Part shown: piece by piece, positions 7,275-15,580 of the stretch
Position numbering within the stretch: the first letter of the stretch is position 1
Layout: every line of letters starts with the position of its first letter
NCBI RefSeq assembly: GCF_000429505.1
Contig: NZ_KE386912.1
Location: 65,596 to 109,905, forward strand
From: Aliagarivorans taiwanensis DSM 22990
GTDB taxonomy: Bacteria > Pseudomonadota > Gammaproteobacteria > Enterobacterales > Celerinatantimonadaceae
DNA length: 44,310 bases
Direction: 5' to 3'
The notes under the pieces: generated by a model
Database searches by the model: none
Told to the model about the DNA's origin: nothing
Seen by the model: only the letters and a program-made list of their open reading frames with translations
Translations under genes and position numbers: made by a program

Positions 7275-8219
7275 TTACTTGCTGAGTAGCTCGCGCATCC
7301 GCTGCTGCACCACATCCACCAGCAGATCCGGCTGGAACTTGGAGATAAAGCGATCACAGCCCACCTTTTTCACCATCGCTTCGTTAAAGCTGCCGCTTAG
7401 CGAGGTATTAAGGGTAATAAACATCTTGGACAAGCGAGGGTCGTCGCGGATCTCTGCGGTCAGGCGATAGCCATCCATCTCTGGCATCTCAGCATCGGTG
7501 ATCATCAGCAGCAGCTCTTGGTCGATATCCTTGCCCTCGTCCGCCACCTGCTTGAGGAAATCCAGGGCCTGTCGGCCGTTTTCCGCCTCGATAAACTCCA
7601 TCCCCAGTTGGCCAAGGGTTGCTTTGACCTGCTGGCGGGCGGTGGATGAGTCGTCCACCACCAACACCTTTTTGCCGTTAAGGTGCGTGGCAACATCGTG
7701 ATCGAGCACTTCTTCTGAGATGGTGGCATCGTAGTCGACGATCTCGGCAAGCACCTTCTCCACGTCGATGATCTCAACCAACTGCTCGCCATCGCCATCT
7801 GTAATCTTGGTGATCGCAGTGAGGTAGTTACCACGGCCAGCGGTATTCGGGGGCGGCAGCACGTCTTTCCAGGAGGTGTTCACGATATGCGCCACCTCGC
7901 CCACCCAGAACCCCTGCACGGTGCGGTTGTACTCGGTAATGATCAGATTGGCAGAGTCGACGTCTTGCTTACCGGGCATGCCAATCGCTGCGCGCAGGTC
8001 GATAACCGGGATCGACATGCCACGCAAAGTGGCCACACCGGTGATGCTGCTGTGGGAACCTGGCAGCCGATTAAGCTTGGGAAGCTTCACTACTTCCTTC
8101 ACTTTGAACACGTTGATAGCAAACAGCTGACGAGAATTCAGCTTAAAAATCAACAACTCTAAGCGGTTCTCACCAACCAGGTTGGTACGCTGGTCAACCG
8201 AGTCCAACATCCCTGACAT
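7275..8219 (-). CDS. cheV: Chemotaxis coupling protein CheV
   Basis: The 314-residue protein joins an N-terminal CheW domain (about 18-165) to a C-terminal receiver domain (about 184-312). It couples chemoreceptors to CheA and tunes the response by its own phosphorylation. The receiver has the acidic pair D189-D190, the phospho-acceptor D242 in TDAEMPEMDG, a Thr/Ser switch in LNTSLSG and a Lys in FISKF. ATG 8219 is preceded by GAGAA. It is encoded alone, away from a visible chemotaxis operon, as is common for CheV paralogues, and has its own terminator at 7238-7257. It is divergent from the RNA methyltransferase gene. Confidence 0.95.
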   Translation of the reverse strand: MSGMLDSVDQRTNLVGENRLELLIFKLNSRQLFAINVFKVKEVVKLPKLNRLPGSHSSITGVATLRGMSIPVIDLRAAIGMPGKQDVDSANLIITEYNRTVQGFWVGEVAHIVNTSWKDVLPPPNTAGRGNYLTAITKITDGDGEQLVEIIDVEKVLAEIVDYDATISEEVLDHDVATHLNGKKVLVVDDSSTARQQVKATLGQLGMEFIEAENGRQALDFLKQVADEGKDIDQELLLMITDAEMPEMDGYRLTAEIRDDPRLSKMFITLNTSLSGSFNEAMVKKVGCDRFISKFQPDLLVDVVQQRMRELLSK

Positions 8220-8303
8220 AATCGTTTCTCAGTGGCTAAAGCTAAAGGCTAAGTCTAACACTCATAAAGGAAAACCCGCAAAGCGCCGGAGCAATTGGAA
8301 GGC

Positions 8304-8331
8304 TAGATTTAGACCGACTTCTCGGTATAAT
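8304..8331 (+). promoter_or_regulatory. Likely promoter of the SpoU-type methyltransferase
   Basis: A perfect -10 hexamer TATAAT lies at 8326-8331, 35 bases before the GTG start. A weak -35 (TAGATT, 8304-8309) sits 16 bases upstream of it. The -10 is followed by the GC-rich CCCCGCG. Confidence 0.55.
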
Positions 8332-8365
8332 CCCCGCGTTTTAGATATTTCGCGGAGAGTAAAGG

Positions 8366-8881
8366 GTGAGCAACGACAAAGGCTATGCCTGTATTGGCCT
8401 GATTAACCCCAAAAATGCCGACAATGTAGGCTCGGTGATGCGCGCAGCCGGCTGCTACGGCGCTAACTCGGTGTTCTACACTGGCCGCCGTTACGGCTAT
8501 GCCCGCGAATTTGCCACCGATACCAAGAACGCCAGCCACAACCTGCCGTTAATCGGTGTCGAGGACCTCAAGCAGGTCATCCCCCTCGACTGCACCCCCG
8601 TAGCTGTGGAGCTGGTCGATGATGCCCAGCCTCTCACCGACTACAAACACCCGGAGCGTGCCTTTTATATCTTCGGCCCCGAAGATGGCTCGGTGCCGAA
8701 AGAGGTGCTGAAGTGGTGCCAAGAAGTGGTCTACATCCCCACCAAGGGCTGCATGAACCTCGCGGCCACCGCCAATGTGGTGTTGTACGATCGCATGCTA
8801 AAGGGCACTGTGCACGGCAAGCCTTGGGGGCTGAAGCAAGACCAGCAAGAGCAGCCCGACGCGGACAGCAAGCAGGACTAG
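8366..8881 (+). CDS. SpoU/TrmH-family RNA 2'-O-ribose methyltransferase
   Basis: The 171-residue protein has the three SPOUT signatures: NPKNADNVGSVMRAA (15-29), YIFGPEDGSVPKEVL (about 101-115) and YIPTKGCMNLAATANVVLYDR (from about residue 124). These make up the knotted SAM-binding fold that methylates the 2'-OH of tRNA or rRNA. The protein is close in size to the minimal TrmL type. The exact RNA target is not predictable. The start is GTG 8366, with GGAGAG about 8 bases upstream. The last residues are rich in Gln and Asp and probably disordered. Its stop overlaps the convergent gene at 8878 by four bases. Confidence 0.9.
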   Translation: MSNDKGYACIGLINPKNADNVGSVMRAAGCYGANSVFYTGRRYGYAREFATDTKNASHNLPLIGVEDLKQVIPLDCTPVAVELVDDAQPLTDYKHPERAFYIFGPEDGSVPKEVLKWCQEVVYIPTKGCMNLAATANVVLYDRMLKGTVHGKPWGLKQDQQEQPDADSKQD

Positions 8882-9522
8882 TGGCGTTTCACCACGTGGA
8901 TCGCACCTTCAGCTTTTAACGCGGTTATAAATTCACTATCGAAGTAAATGGGCTCCTCACTGTAGTAGCTATCGCTGAGCGCCTTTTTACTGTCGATGTC
9001 TTCCACCACCCCTTCCGCTTTGTTGTACACCATCTCACTAATCTGCAACGCCAGCTGATCACCTTCGATGGCCGTCACCCGCATCGCGCCGTATTGGTAG
9101 TCTGGGTCGACGTCATAGAACACCTTATCGAAGTCAACGACATAGATATCGTTAACCGCAGGCGCTGCGATATAGCTGTCGGTATTTCGATCTTCAATGG
9201 CGACACCCACCGTCGACACACCAATCACCGCAGCAATCAACAGCAGCCCCGTGAACATCGGTAAGACATTGCGCTTGGTAAAACAACCCGCACGCACCTT
9301 TTGCGCCAACTCCATGGGCAGCTCTTTGGCGCTCATGGTCCGTTTACAGTGGCTGCATTCAAGGAGTACATCCCGGCCAATCAGGAACATTGGGATCCAA
9401 TAGATGTGAAAGTAGCGCAGCACACCGAAAGAAATAAACTGGCTGGTGTTGCAGTGCGGGCAGACCGGGCCTTGCACCATTTGCTCGTTGCAGGTTTTCG
9501 AGCGGGTTCCCCAAACAATCAT
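8878..9522 (-). CDS. Zinc-ribbon membrane protein of unknown function
   Basis: The 214-residue protein has an N-terminal zinc ribbon formed by CPHC (21-24) and CSHC (56-59) with a hydrophobic segment between them. A transmembrane helix follows at about 87-110, and then a roughly 100-residue acidic C-terminal domain, probably periplasmic. The architecture resembles zinc-ribbon/anchor proteins of unknown role. ATG 9522 is preceded by GGGAG. The 3' end overlaps the convergent methyltransferase by four bases. No function is assigned. Confidence 0.8.
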   Translation of the reverse strand: MIVWGTRSKTCNEQMVQGPVCPHCNTSQFISFGVLRYFHIYWIPMFLIGRDVLLECSHCKRTMSAKELPMELAQKVRAGCFTKRNVLPMFTGLLLIAAVIGVSTVGVAIEDRNTDSYIAAPAVNDIYVVDFDKVFYDVDPDYQYGAMRVTAIEGDQLALQISEMVYNKAEGVVEDIDSKKALSDSYYSEEPIYFDSEFITALKAEGAIHVVKRH

Positions 9523-9695
9523 CTCATCTCCCTATGAGTTTTTATTGATGTTTGAGCACTAGGTTTACATAGGTATCTGGGTGAAGAATATGTTTAAGAT
9601 CAAAGCGATAAACGATGTAATGACTGGATAGTGAGTTTTGCAATCTGGTGAGCAGTTTGACGGCGGGCAAACGCCCACCGTCTTTGACAAAAGGC

Positions 9696-11252
9696 CTAGT
9701 CGACGCTTACCCCGCTGTAAGGGATCCCGGCAAGCTTAGCTAAGTCGCGATGCCAAGTGGCGATATCGGCCAACTCAAACTGGCTGAGTGAGTCATGGCC
9801 ACAAGCCCGCGCCATTACCTGCATCAACTGCACCGACGATTGCAGGTAGCGCTGTAGGTTGGCCGCTGCCACATCCACATCCAGCAACTTGCGTAATTCG
9901 GGGTCTTGGGTGGCAATGCCCGAGGGGCACTGGTTGCTGTTACACATCCGCGCCGCCACACAGCCAATCGCCTGCATCGCCGAGTTCGCCAACGCCACAC
10001 CATCAGCTCCCAGCGCTAAGGCTTTAACAAAGTCCATGGGCATACGCAGCCCACCGGTCACTATCAGCGTCACCTTACCGCTGGCGCCCTGCTGGTCCAA
10101 ATAGCGGCGGGCCCGCGCTAAGGCTGGTATGGTGGGCACGCTGATATGGTCGCGGAAGATCTCCGGCGCAGCGCCGGTACCGCCGCCGCGACCATCGAGG
10201 ATGATGTAATCGGCCCCGGCATCAAGGGCAAACTGTACATCGGCTTCAATGCGGTTGGCACTGAGCTTAAAGCCCACCGGAATGCCGCCGGTAATCTCTC
10301 TGACCCGCCCGGCAAAGCGCTCGAAGTCCTTCACGCTGTGCAAATCGGTAAAGGTGGCGGGGGAGATGGCGGCCTCACCGACATTCAGGCCCCGCGTCTT
10401 AGCGATCTTCTCGGTCACCTTGTTGCCCGGTAGATGGCCGCCGGTACCGGTTTTCGCCGCTTGCCCACCTTTAAAGTGAAAGGCTTGAACCTGTTTAAGT
10501 AGCGTTTCTTGATAACCAAACTGGGCACTGGCTAGCTCATAGAAGTAACGCGAATTGGCCGCCTGCTCTTCTGCCAACATGCCGCCCTCACCCGAGCAGA
10601 TACCGGTCCCCGCCAGCTCCGCACCTTTTGCCATGGCGACCTTGGCCTCTTGGGACAGCGCGCCAAAGCTCATATCGGAGACAAACAGCGGGATGGCCAA
10701 CTCCAGCGGCTTTTTCGCCTCGGGGCCGATGACCAAACGGGTGCCCACCTCGCTGCCATCTTGCAGCGGTTTGGTAGCGAGCTGGGCCACCATCACCTGG
10801 ATATCGTTCCAATCGGGCAGCTGGCTGCGTGGCACCCCCATCGACACCATCGCACCATGCTTGGAGTTCAGTCCCTGCTTCGCCAACTGGTGAATCGCCG
10901 CCACAGTGGGCTCTTCTGGAGTGGCCTGCACCGCCGGGCCGGTCACGCTGGCTTTGTCAGGCTCATGCACAGAAGCGGGCTCTGGCTCAGGGGCCTTGCC
11001 CACCATATCTGCACTAAACTGCTTGTGGCTGCCATCGCAGTAGGGCTGGTTGCCACTTTGCTTACAGGCGCATAGATAGGCTTCACCATCGGCTTTTGCG
11101 GTAAAGGCCTGCGGCGTGATGCCCGAGCCGGCATGGGAGCCATCGCAAAATGGCTGTTTCTTGGAGAGGCCACAGCGACAGAAGTAGTACTCCTTGCCCG
11201 CTTCCAGTTCTACCCCTACCGGTTTGTTATCTGCAATAATCGGTGTAGCCAT
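9696..11252 (-). CDS. CDGSH iron-sulfur domains fused to a glutamate synthase-like FMN domain
   Basis: The 518-residue product starts with two CDGSH (mitoNEET-type) 2Fe-2S motifs, C25-x-C27...C36-DGSH40 and C61-x-C63...C72-DGSH76. A Pro/Ala/Glu-rich linker follows (about 85-130). The rest (about 150-505) is a glutamate synthase central-type barrel with GGQAAKTGTGGHLPG, the FMN-binding stretch LDGRGGGTGAAPE, and a Cys-containing CNSNQCPSGIATQ that in GltB homologues helps hold an iron-sulfur cluster. The amidotransferase domain of true GltB is absent, so it may be an oxidoreductase using ammonia or another substrate. I chose ATG 11252 because GGGGGA lies just upstream; an in-frame codon at 11315 has no such site. 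It is divergent from ggt with a 118-base gap. Confidence 0.9.
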   Translation of the reverse strand: MATPIIADNKPVGVELEAGKEYYFCRCGLSKKQPFCDGSHAGSGITPQAFTAKADGEAYLCACKQSGNQPYCDGSHKQFSADMVGKAPEPEPASVHEPDKASVTGPAVQATPEEPTVAAIHQLAKQGLNSKHGAMVSMGVPRSQLPDWNDIQVMVAQLATKPLQDGSEVGTRLVIGPEAKKPLELAIPLFVSDMSFGALSQEAKVAMAKGAELAGTGICSGEGGMLAEEQAANSRYFYELASAQFGYQETLLKQVQAFHFKGGQAAKTGTGGHLPGNKVTEKIAKTRGLNVGEAAISPATFTDLHSVKDFERFAGRVREITGGIPVGFKLSANRIEADVQFALDAGADYIILDGRGGGTGAAPEIFRDHISVPTIPALARARRYLDQQGASGKVTLIVTGGLRMPMDFVKALALGADGVALANSAMQAIGCVAARMCNSNQCPSGIATQDPELRKLLDVDVAAANLQRYLQSSVQLMQVMARACGHDSLSQFELADIATWHRDLAKLAGIPYSGVSVD

Positions 11253-11370
11253 AGATCCCCCAAGTGTGGTTGGAAAGTTGGGTCGAGAACGACTCTGTAT
11301 AAAGATGGAAGGCAATCGTCAAAACTACAATCCGTGTGGTTGATTAGATCAGTCAAAGGGAAGGGAAACC

Positions 11371-13095
11371 ATGAAACGAGTCATCGCACTGCTAAGCCTT
11401 AGCCTGCTGGCACCCGCCAGCATGGCCCAGCAACAAGCTGACCAGCACGCACCGGAGCTGGCCAGTGCACTGCAAGACAAAACCACCGCGACCGCCAAAC
11501 AATTTATGGTGTCTGCCGCCAACCCCTTAGCGGTGGAGGCGGGCTATCAGATCCTCAAACAAGGCGGTAACGCGGTCGATGCCATGGTGGCGGTGCAGGC
11601 CATGCTGGGGCTGGTTGAGCCCCAATCTTCAGGCATTGGAGGCGGCGCCTTTGTGCTCTATTTCGACGCCGAAAACAATCAGCTACTAAGCTTTGATGCC
11701 CGTGAAACCGCCCCACTGAAGGCCAGTGAGTCACTGTTTCTCGATGAGCAACAGCAGCCGCTAGCGTTCTTCGATGCAGTGGTCGGCGGCCGCTCGGTCG
11801 GCACGCCCGGCGTGGTCAAGCTGATGGAGGTGATGCACCAGCAATATGGCAGCTTACCCTGGCGGGCGCTGTTTAGCAGTGCCATCGAGCGCGCCGAGCA
11901 AGGCTTTGTAGTGAGCCCACGTCTGGCTACCTTGGTGGCAGGCGATCAGGCGCGCCTCTCCAGTCAACCCAGCAGCGCTGCCTACTTCTACCCTTCAGGG
12001 AAAGCCATCGCCGAAGGGGACCTACTCAAAAACCCAGACTACGCGACCAGCCTGAGTATGATTGCCGAGCAAGGCGCCAAGGTCTTTTATCAAGGCGCGA
12101 TTGCCGAGCAGATCGTGGCAGCGGTGCAAGGTGCCGCTAAACCCGGCCAGCTAAGTCAGCAAGACCTGGCTGATTATCAGGTGAAGCAGCGGGAACCGGT
12201 CTGTGCGCCCTATCGCCAGTATCAGGTGTGTGGCATGGGCCCACCGAGTTCAGGTGGTATCACCAGCCTGCAGATCCTCGGGATCTTAAGTCACTTCCCA
12301 CTGAACGAGCTGGGACCCGATGCCCTCGATAGCTGGCGCTTGTTCGCCGACGCCTCTCGGCTAGCCTTTGCCGACCGTGGCCGCTACATCGCCGACGAAG
12401 ACTTTATCGAGGTGCCCACCAGCGCGCTATTAGACCCAAACTATCTAGCCGAACGCGCCAAGCTATTGGAGCAGCGCCAAGCCTTAGACAAGGCAGAGCC
12501 CGGCCAACTGGCGTTTAACTATCTATCGGCGGCTAGCCCCGAGCGCCCTTCCACCACCCATATCAGCATCGTCGATGTGCAGGGTAATGTGCTGAGCATG
12601 ACCAGCAGTGTGGAGAGCGCCTTTGGCTCGCGCATTATGGCGGGCGGCTTTATCTTGAACAATCAGCTGACCGACTTCTCTTTCGTGCCAAGCAAAGGCG
12701 GCGAAGCGGTGGCCAACCGGGTTCAGCCGGGCAAGCGCCCTCGCTCCTCCATGGCCCCCACCATCGTGCTGGAGCAGCAGCAACCGATAATCGCCCTCGG
12801 ATCCCCGGGTGGCTCGAGCATTATCGGCTACGTGACCCAAGCGCTGATTGCCCATCTCGATTGGGGGCTAAGCCTGCAACAAGCGGTGGATCTGCCACAC
12901 TTTAACAATCGCTTTGGCACCTTTGAGTTGGAACAAGACACCGTGGCCGCCGAGCGAGTCGCTGAGCTGGAAACCCTCGGCTATGAGGTGAAAGTCAAGG
13001 CCATGACCTCCGGCCTGCAGGGGATCCGAATCTACAGCGATTACTTGGAAGGTGCGGCGGACCCTCGCCGGGAGGGGATTGCGTTGGGCGACTGA
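11371..13095 (+). CDS. ggt: Gamma-glutamyltransferase, periplasmic
   Basis: The 574-residue precursor cleaves the gamma-glutamyl bond of glutathione and related compounds and hydrolyses or transfers the glutamyl group. A signal peptide (about 1-19, ending ASMA) directs it to the periplasm. The autoprocessing and nucleophile threonine is T395 in PSTTHISIVD. SSMAPTIVL and SPGGSSIIGYV further on match the small subunit. Length and order match E. coli Ggt. ATG 11371 has only an AAGGGAA-type ribosome site. The gene is divergent from the glutamate-synthase-like fusion, hinting at shared control of glutamate released from gamma-glutamyl compounds. Confidence 0.96.
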   Translation: MKRVIALLSLSLLAPASMAQQQADQHAPELASALQDKTTATAKQFMVSAANPLAVEAGYQILKQGGNAVDAMVAVQAMLGLVEPQSSGIGGGAFVLYFDAENNQLLSFDARETAPLKASESLFLDEQQQPLAFFDAVVGGRSVGTPGVVKLMEVMHQQYGSLPWRALFSSAIERAEQGFVVSPRLATLVAGDQARLSSQPSSAAYFYPSGKAIAEGDLLKNPDYATSLSMIAEQGAKVFYQGAIAEQIVAAVQGAAKPGQLSQQDLADYQVKQREPVCAPYRQYQVCGMGPPSSGGITSLQILGILSHFPLNELGPDALDSWRLFADASRLAFADRGRYIADEDFIEVPTSALLDPNYLAERAKLLEQRQALDKAEPGQLAFNYLSAASPERPSTTHISIVDVQGNVLSMTSSVESAFGSRIMAGGFILNNQLTDFSFVPSKGGEAVANRVQPGKRPRSSMAPTIVLEQQQPIIALGSPGGSSIIGYVTQALIAHLDWGLSLQQAVDLPHFNNRFGTFELEQDTVAAERVAELETLGYEVKVKAMTSGLQGIRIYSDYLEGAADPRREGIALGD

Positions 13096-13131
13096 GCCCC
13101 TAGCCCCGAATCACTAGCCAGAAAAACAGGA

Positions 13132-13154
13132 AAAGCTTGGCACTGCCAAGCTTT
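13132..13154. terminator. Shared hairpin between ggt and the barrel gene
   Basis: AAAGCTTGGCA (13132-13142) and TGCCAAGCTTT (13144-13154) form a long inverted repeat between two convergent genes. The plus strand lacks a strong T run. On the minus strand it is followed by TTCCTGTTTTTC, so it more likely serves the minus-strand gene. Confidence 0.55.
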
Positions 13155-13193
13155 CCGAAAATACCCGCTTATTCTGATTTAGCGGCTAGCGCC

Positions 13194-13736
13194 CTAGAAA
13201 CGGTAGTCCAGATACAGACCTACTTGTTGGGTGTCTTCTAGTTTCACGCCGCGCTCATTGTAGTCCTGATCAAGGTAGCGATAGGCTAGCTCCACTGACA
13301 CTTGCTCGGTAAAGCGATAGCCAGCACCTACCTGTCCGCCCCACACGAAATCGGTTGAGCTGTTACCGTATAGCTTTGAGTCGGATAGGCCCATCGTTGC
13401 ACCACCGAAGACATAGATGTCTTGGTTTACTGGGTAGAGATAATCGTAAGAGGCCAAGAACATATGCTGCTCAAGCTTGGTGCCGTCGAACTTGTTCTCG
13501 GCATAACCGTAAGTACCGGTGAAACGGTGATTATCGTTGACAATCGCACCGCCGCGCAGTTGGTAGGTGGCATCTTCGCTGTCTTTCTTATAGTGGTCGC
13601 CTTTGATGGAGTCATTTTGGTAACCCACACCACCACCGACGAACCAATCTACCGATGCTGCTGCCGGGCCACTGATAAGCGCTGCCAGAGAAACAGCGAT
13701 GAGCGATTTCTTAGTCACAGAATGCGTCTTCAACAT
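13194..13736 (-). CDS. Outer-membrane beta-barrel protein (OmpA/OmpW-like)
   Basis: The 180-residue precursor has a signal peptide ending near GPAAA (about residue 27). Alternating amphipathic strands follow, and the protein ends in YLDYRF, a C-terminal aromatic residue typical of barrels inserted by BAM. It fits the 'outer membrane protein beta-barrel' family, an eight-stranded small barrel. I chose ATG 13736 because GAGG stands 9 bases before it; an in-frame start 39 bases upstream has no ribosome site and would spoil the signal peptide. It is monocistronic. A perfect inverted repeat upstream (13900-13921) may be an operator. Confidence 0.85.
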   Translation of the reverse strand: MLKTHSVTKKSLIAVSLAALISGPAAASVDWFVGGGVGYQNDSIKGDHYKKDSEDATYQLRGGAIVNDNHRFTGTYGYAENKFDGTKLEQHMFLASYDYLYPVNQDIYVFGGATMGLSDSKLYGNSSTDFVWGGQVGAGYRFTEQVSVELAYRYLDQDYNERGVKLEDTQQVGLYLDYRF

Positions 13737-13899
13737 AATAATTACCTCACTAAACACCTGAAATGAAAAGGGCATCCTGTGCCAATAGATGTCGTCCTGA
13801 ACTCTCGGAAGGTTGTTGTTTACTCTCGCCTCCCGACTTGCTGTGCAGTGTATATAAGCTTGTTCGACTTGATTAGAGGGACAAAACAGATATCAAAGT

Positions 13900-13921
13900 C
13901 ACGTTTTTTATGACAAACGTG
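13900..13921. promoter_or_regulatory. Inverted repeat upstream of the barrel gene
   Basis: CACGTTT (13900-13906) and AAACGTG (13915-13921) are perfect inverted arms 8 bases apart, about 165 bases before the start of the barrel gene. The length and symmetry would suit a dimeric repressor or activator. No regulator is identified. Confidence 0.3.
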
Positions 13922-14014
13922 CTAATGCTTAAGCAAAACGAACGGCGACGCTGGCGGAGTGTGTGCTCGGAAAAGCGAGGATAGGAAGGAAGGCTGGGGA
14001 AACGATACAAAAAA

Positions 14015-14030
14015 GGCGGCTCCCGCCGCC
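14015..14030 (-). terminator. Terminator of the M23 peptidase-bactofilin operon
   Basis: GGCGGC (14015-14020) pairs with GCCGCC (14025-14030) around a TCCC loop. On the minus strand it is followed by seven T residues. It lies 14 bases past the bactofilin stop. Confidence 0.85.
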
Positions 14031-14043
14031 CTGGTGACCTCGT

Positions 14044-14445
14044 TTAGGCGTTGGCCTCATCGGCCTGATTAAACTCAATCACTTGTTGCTCCTGTTCTTC
14101 CGGCAGGGTTTGACCGAACAACTTACCACCCCGTTCGATACTCAGATCGTTGGTGTGGATAGTGCCGCTCACCTGGCCTTCGGCAAGGATGTCGATACGT
14201 TTTGCGAAGCAGTTACCCTCTAACTCGCCATTGACGATGATACGCTCAGCGCGAATATCGCCACTGACTCGACCATCTTTACTCACCACCAGAGAGCGTT
14301 CGCAGTGCAAGCGTCCTTCGATGATGCCGTCAATCTGGATATCGCAGCTTAGCTGGAACTCTCCGGAGATGTTGCAGCCTTTTGCGATGACAGTTGTAGA
14401 TGAGGATGGAGCCTTTGCTCCAGTCTGTTTACCAAGAATTCCCAT
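14044..14445 (-). CDS. Bactofilin (polymer-forming cytoskeletal protein)
   Basis: The 133-residue protein has a central beta-helical bactofilin domain (about 18-110) with regular glycine and hydrophobic spacing (for example GCNISGEF, IDGIIEGRL, GRVSGDI). Short flexible tails flank it. Bactofilins self-assemble without nucleotide and position cell-wall or polar proteins. The first codons overlap the end of the M23 peptidase gene by 97 bases in another frame, so the two are surely co-transcribed and probably translationally coupled. ATG 14445 has AAAGG about 7 bases upstream, inside the peptidase gene. The pairing matches the known link of bactofilins with M23 hydrolases in cell-shape control. 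Confidence 0.92.
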   Translation of the reverse strand: MGILGKQTGAKAPSSSTTVIAKGCNISGEFQLSCDIQIDGIIEGRLHCERSLVVSKDGRVSGDIRAERIIVNGELEGNCFAKRIDILAEGQVSGTIHTNDLSIERGGKLFGQTLPEEQEQQVIEFNQADEANA

Positions 14446-15299
14446 CGGATACCTTTTTCTTTTTCGAATATTGTTTCAAAGTTGTCTAAATCCCAATCCA
14501 CAAAGGGACGAGGATCCAAGGCACGGCCTACAAAGCGCACCTCGTAATGTAAATGGGGCCCTGAGCTTAACCCGGTGTTACCCGAGCGCGCAATCAACTG
14601 GCCTTTTTTTACAAACTCACCTTGTTTCACATCAAAGCGATGCAGGTGGGAATACGATGAAGAAAACCCGAAGGCATGCTGGATCTTAAGGAAGTTGCCC
14701 GAGCCTTCCCGGCTTGGTCGCACCACCTCAACCACCCCATCAGCTGGGGCATAGACCTTGGTGCCGGTGTTGACTGCAAAATCCAGACCGCGATGCATGG
14801 TGCTGCGCCCGGTTACCGGGTGGACCCGGCGGCCGAAGCCCGACGAGATCCGTGCCCCTGTCACTGGTGCGCCACTGGGCAGTTCCTGGAGCATGGTGCG
14901 CCGCACCGCCGAGGTTAGCGTAGCCACATCCAGACGAGACTCCAGCTCTTGTGGCTCCTCGCTATCTACGTTGAGGATGCCTTCGATATCACGCAAGCGA
15001 TCCGAAACGTTAGATAGGCGATTCTCACGCTCATCCAGATCAGACTCCAGGTCGAGCTTGAGCTGCTGCAGGGTCTTGAGCTCCTCACTCAAGGTCAGCG
15101 ATTCGGTTTCCAGCTCCTGCTGGCGATGCTTGGCAAAGTCCACCTGACTGAGCAGGTAGTAGACACAAACGCCGGTGCTGAGGGCGACAAAGAAGACGGT
15201 CCACAACGCGCCGCGAATACTGCGCTGGGTTTTGGTGCCCAAATGGAAGTGATGAGAACCATGAACGGTTGATACTGAGACGGTAATTCGTTCTTTCAT
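14349..15299 (-). CDS. M23-family peptidoglycan endopeptidase, membrane anchored
   Basis: The 316-residue protein has a short cytoplasmic start, one transmembrane helix (about 29-50), a coiled coil (about 55-107) and a LytM/M23 domain (about 145-268). The zinc ligands and catalytic residues are present: H169-x3-D173, SHLH with H218, and H249-L-H251. It should cut peptidoglycan cross-links in the periplasm. I chose ATG 15299, which gives a normal short cytoplasmic N-terminus; a reading frame start at 15419 would add about 40 unlikely residues. Its last 97 bases overlap bactofilin, so the C-terminal tail (about 285-316) is constrained by two frames. Confidence 0.92.
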   Translation of the reverse strand: MKERITVSVSTVHGSHHFHLGTKTQRSIRGALWTVFFVALSTGVCVYYLLSQVDFAKHRQQELETESLTLSEELKTLQQLKLDLESDLDERENRLSNVSDRLRDIEGILNVDSEEPQELESRLDVATLTSAVRRTMLQELPSGAPVTGARISSGFGRRVHPVTGRSTMHRGLDFAVNTGTKVYAPADGVVEVVRPSREGSGNFLKIQHAFGFSSSYSHLHRFDVKQGEFVKKGQLIARSGNTGLSSGPHLHYEVRFVGRALDPRPFVDWDLDNFETIFEKEKGIRWEFLVNRLEQRLHPHLQLSSQKAATSPESSS

Positions 15300-15580
15300 A
15301 ATACTGCTTGAAGAAACCTGGCCCACCACTGCATGGCAGTGTAAGGCAAAAACGATAAAGCCAAGAACGTCACTTACCAGCGACTGAAGAGAGGAAAACT
15401 GACGCGAAGAAGGCACCAAGGGAGACTCATTATTGCGCGTAACATATTGTTTTAGTTTTACCTTTCCCTAAAAGGCAACGGCTATCTTGCAACAACTCGA
15501 TGACAAGAGGAAGTCAGCCGACAGCAGAACACGCAAATTTGTGAGCTAATGAGAGTGTGAAGACCTAAGGCGTTCGAAAT

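Noticed and set aside
11253-11315. Longer N-terminus for the CDGSH/glutamate synthase fusion
   Set aside because: The extra 21 residues lack a ribosome site, whereas ATG 11252 has GGGGGA just upstream and starts a normal domain.
15300-15419. Longer N-terminus for the M23 peptidase
   Set aside because: It would put an additional hydrophobic stretch and atypical residues before the usual short cytoplasmic start.
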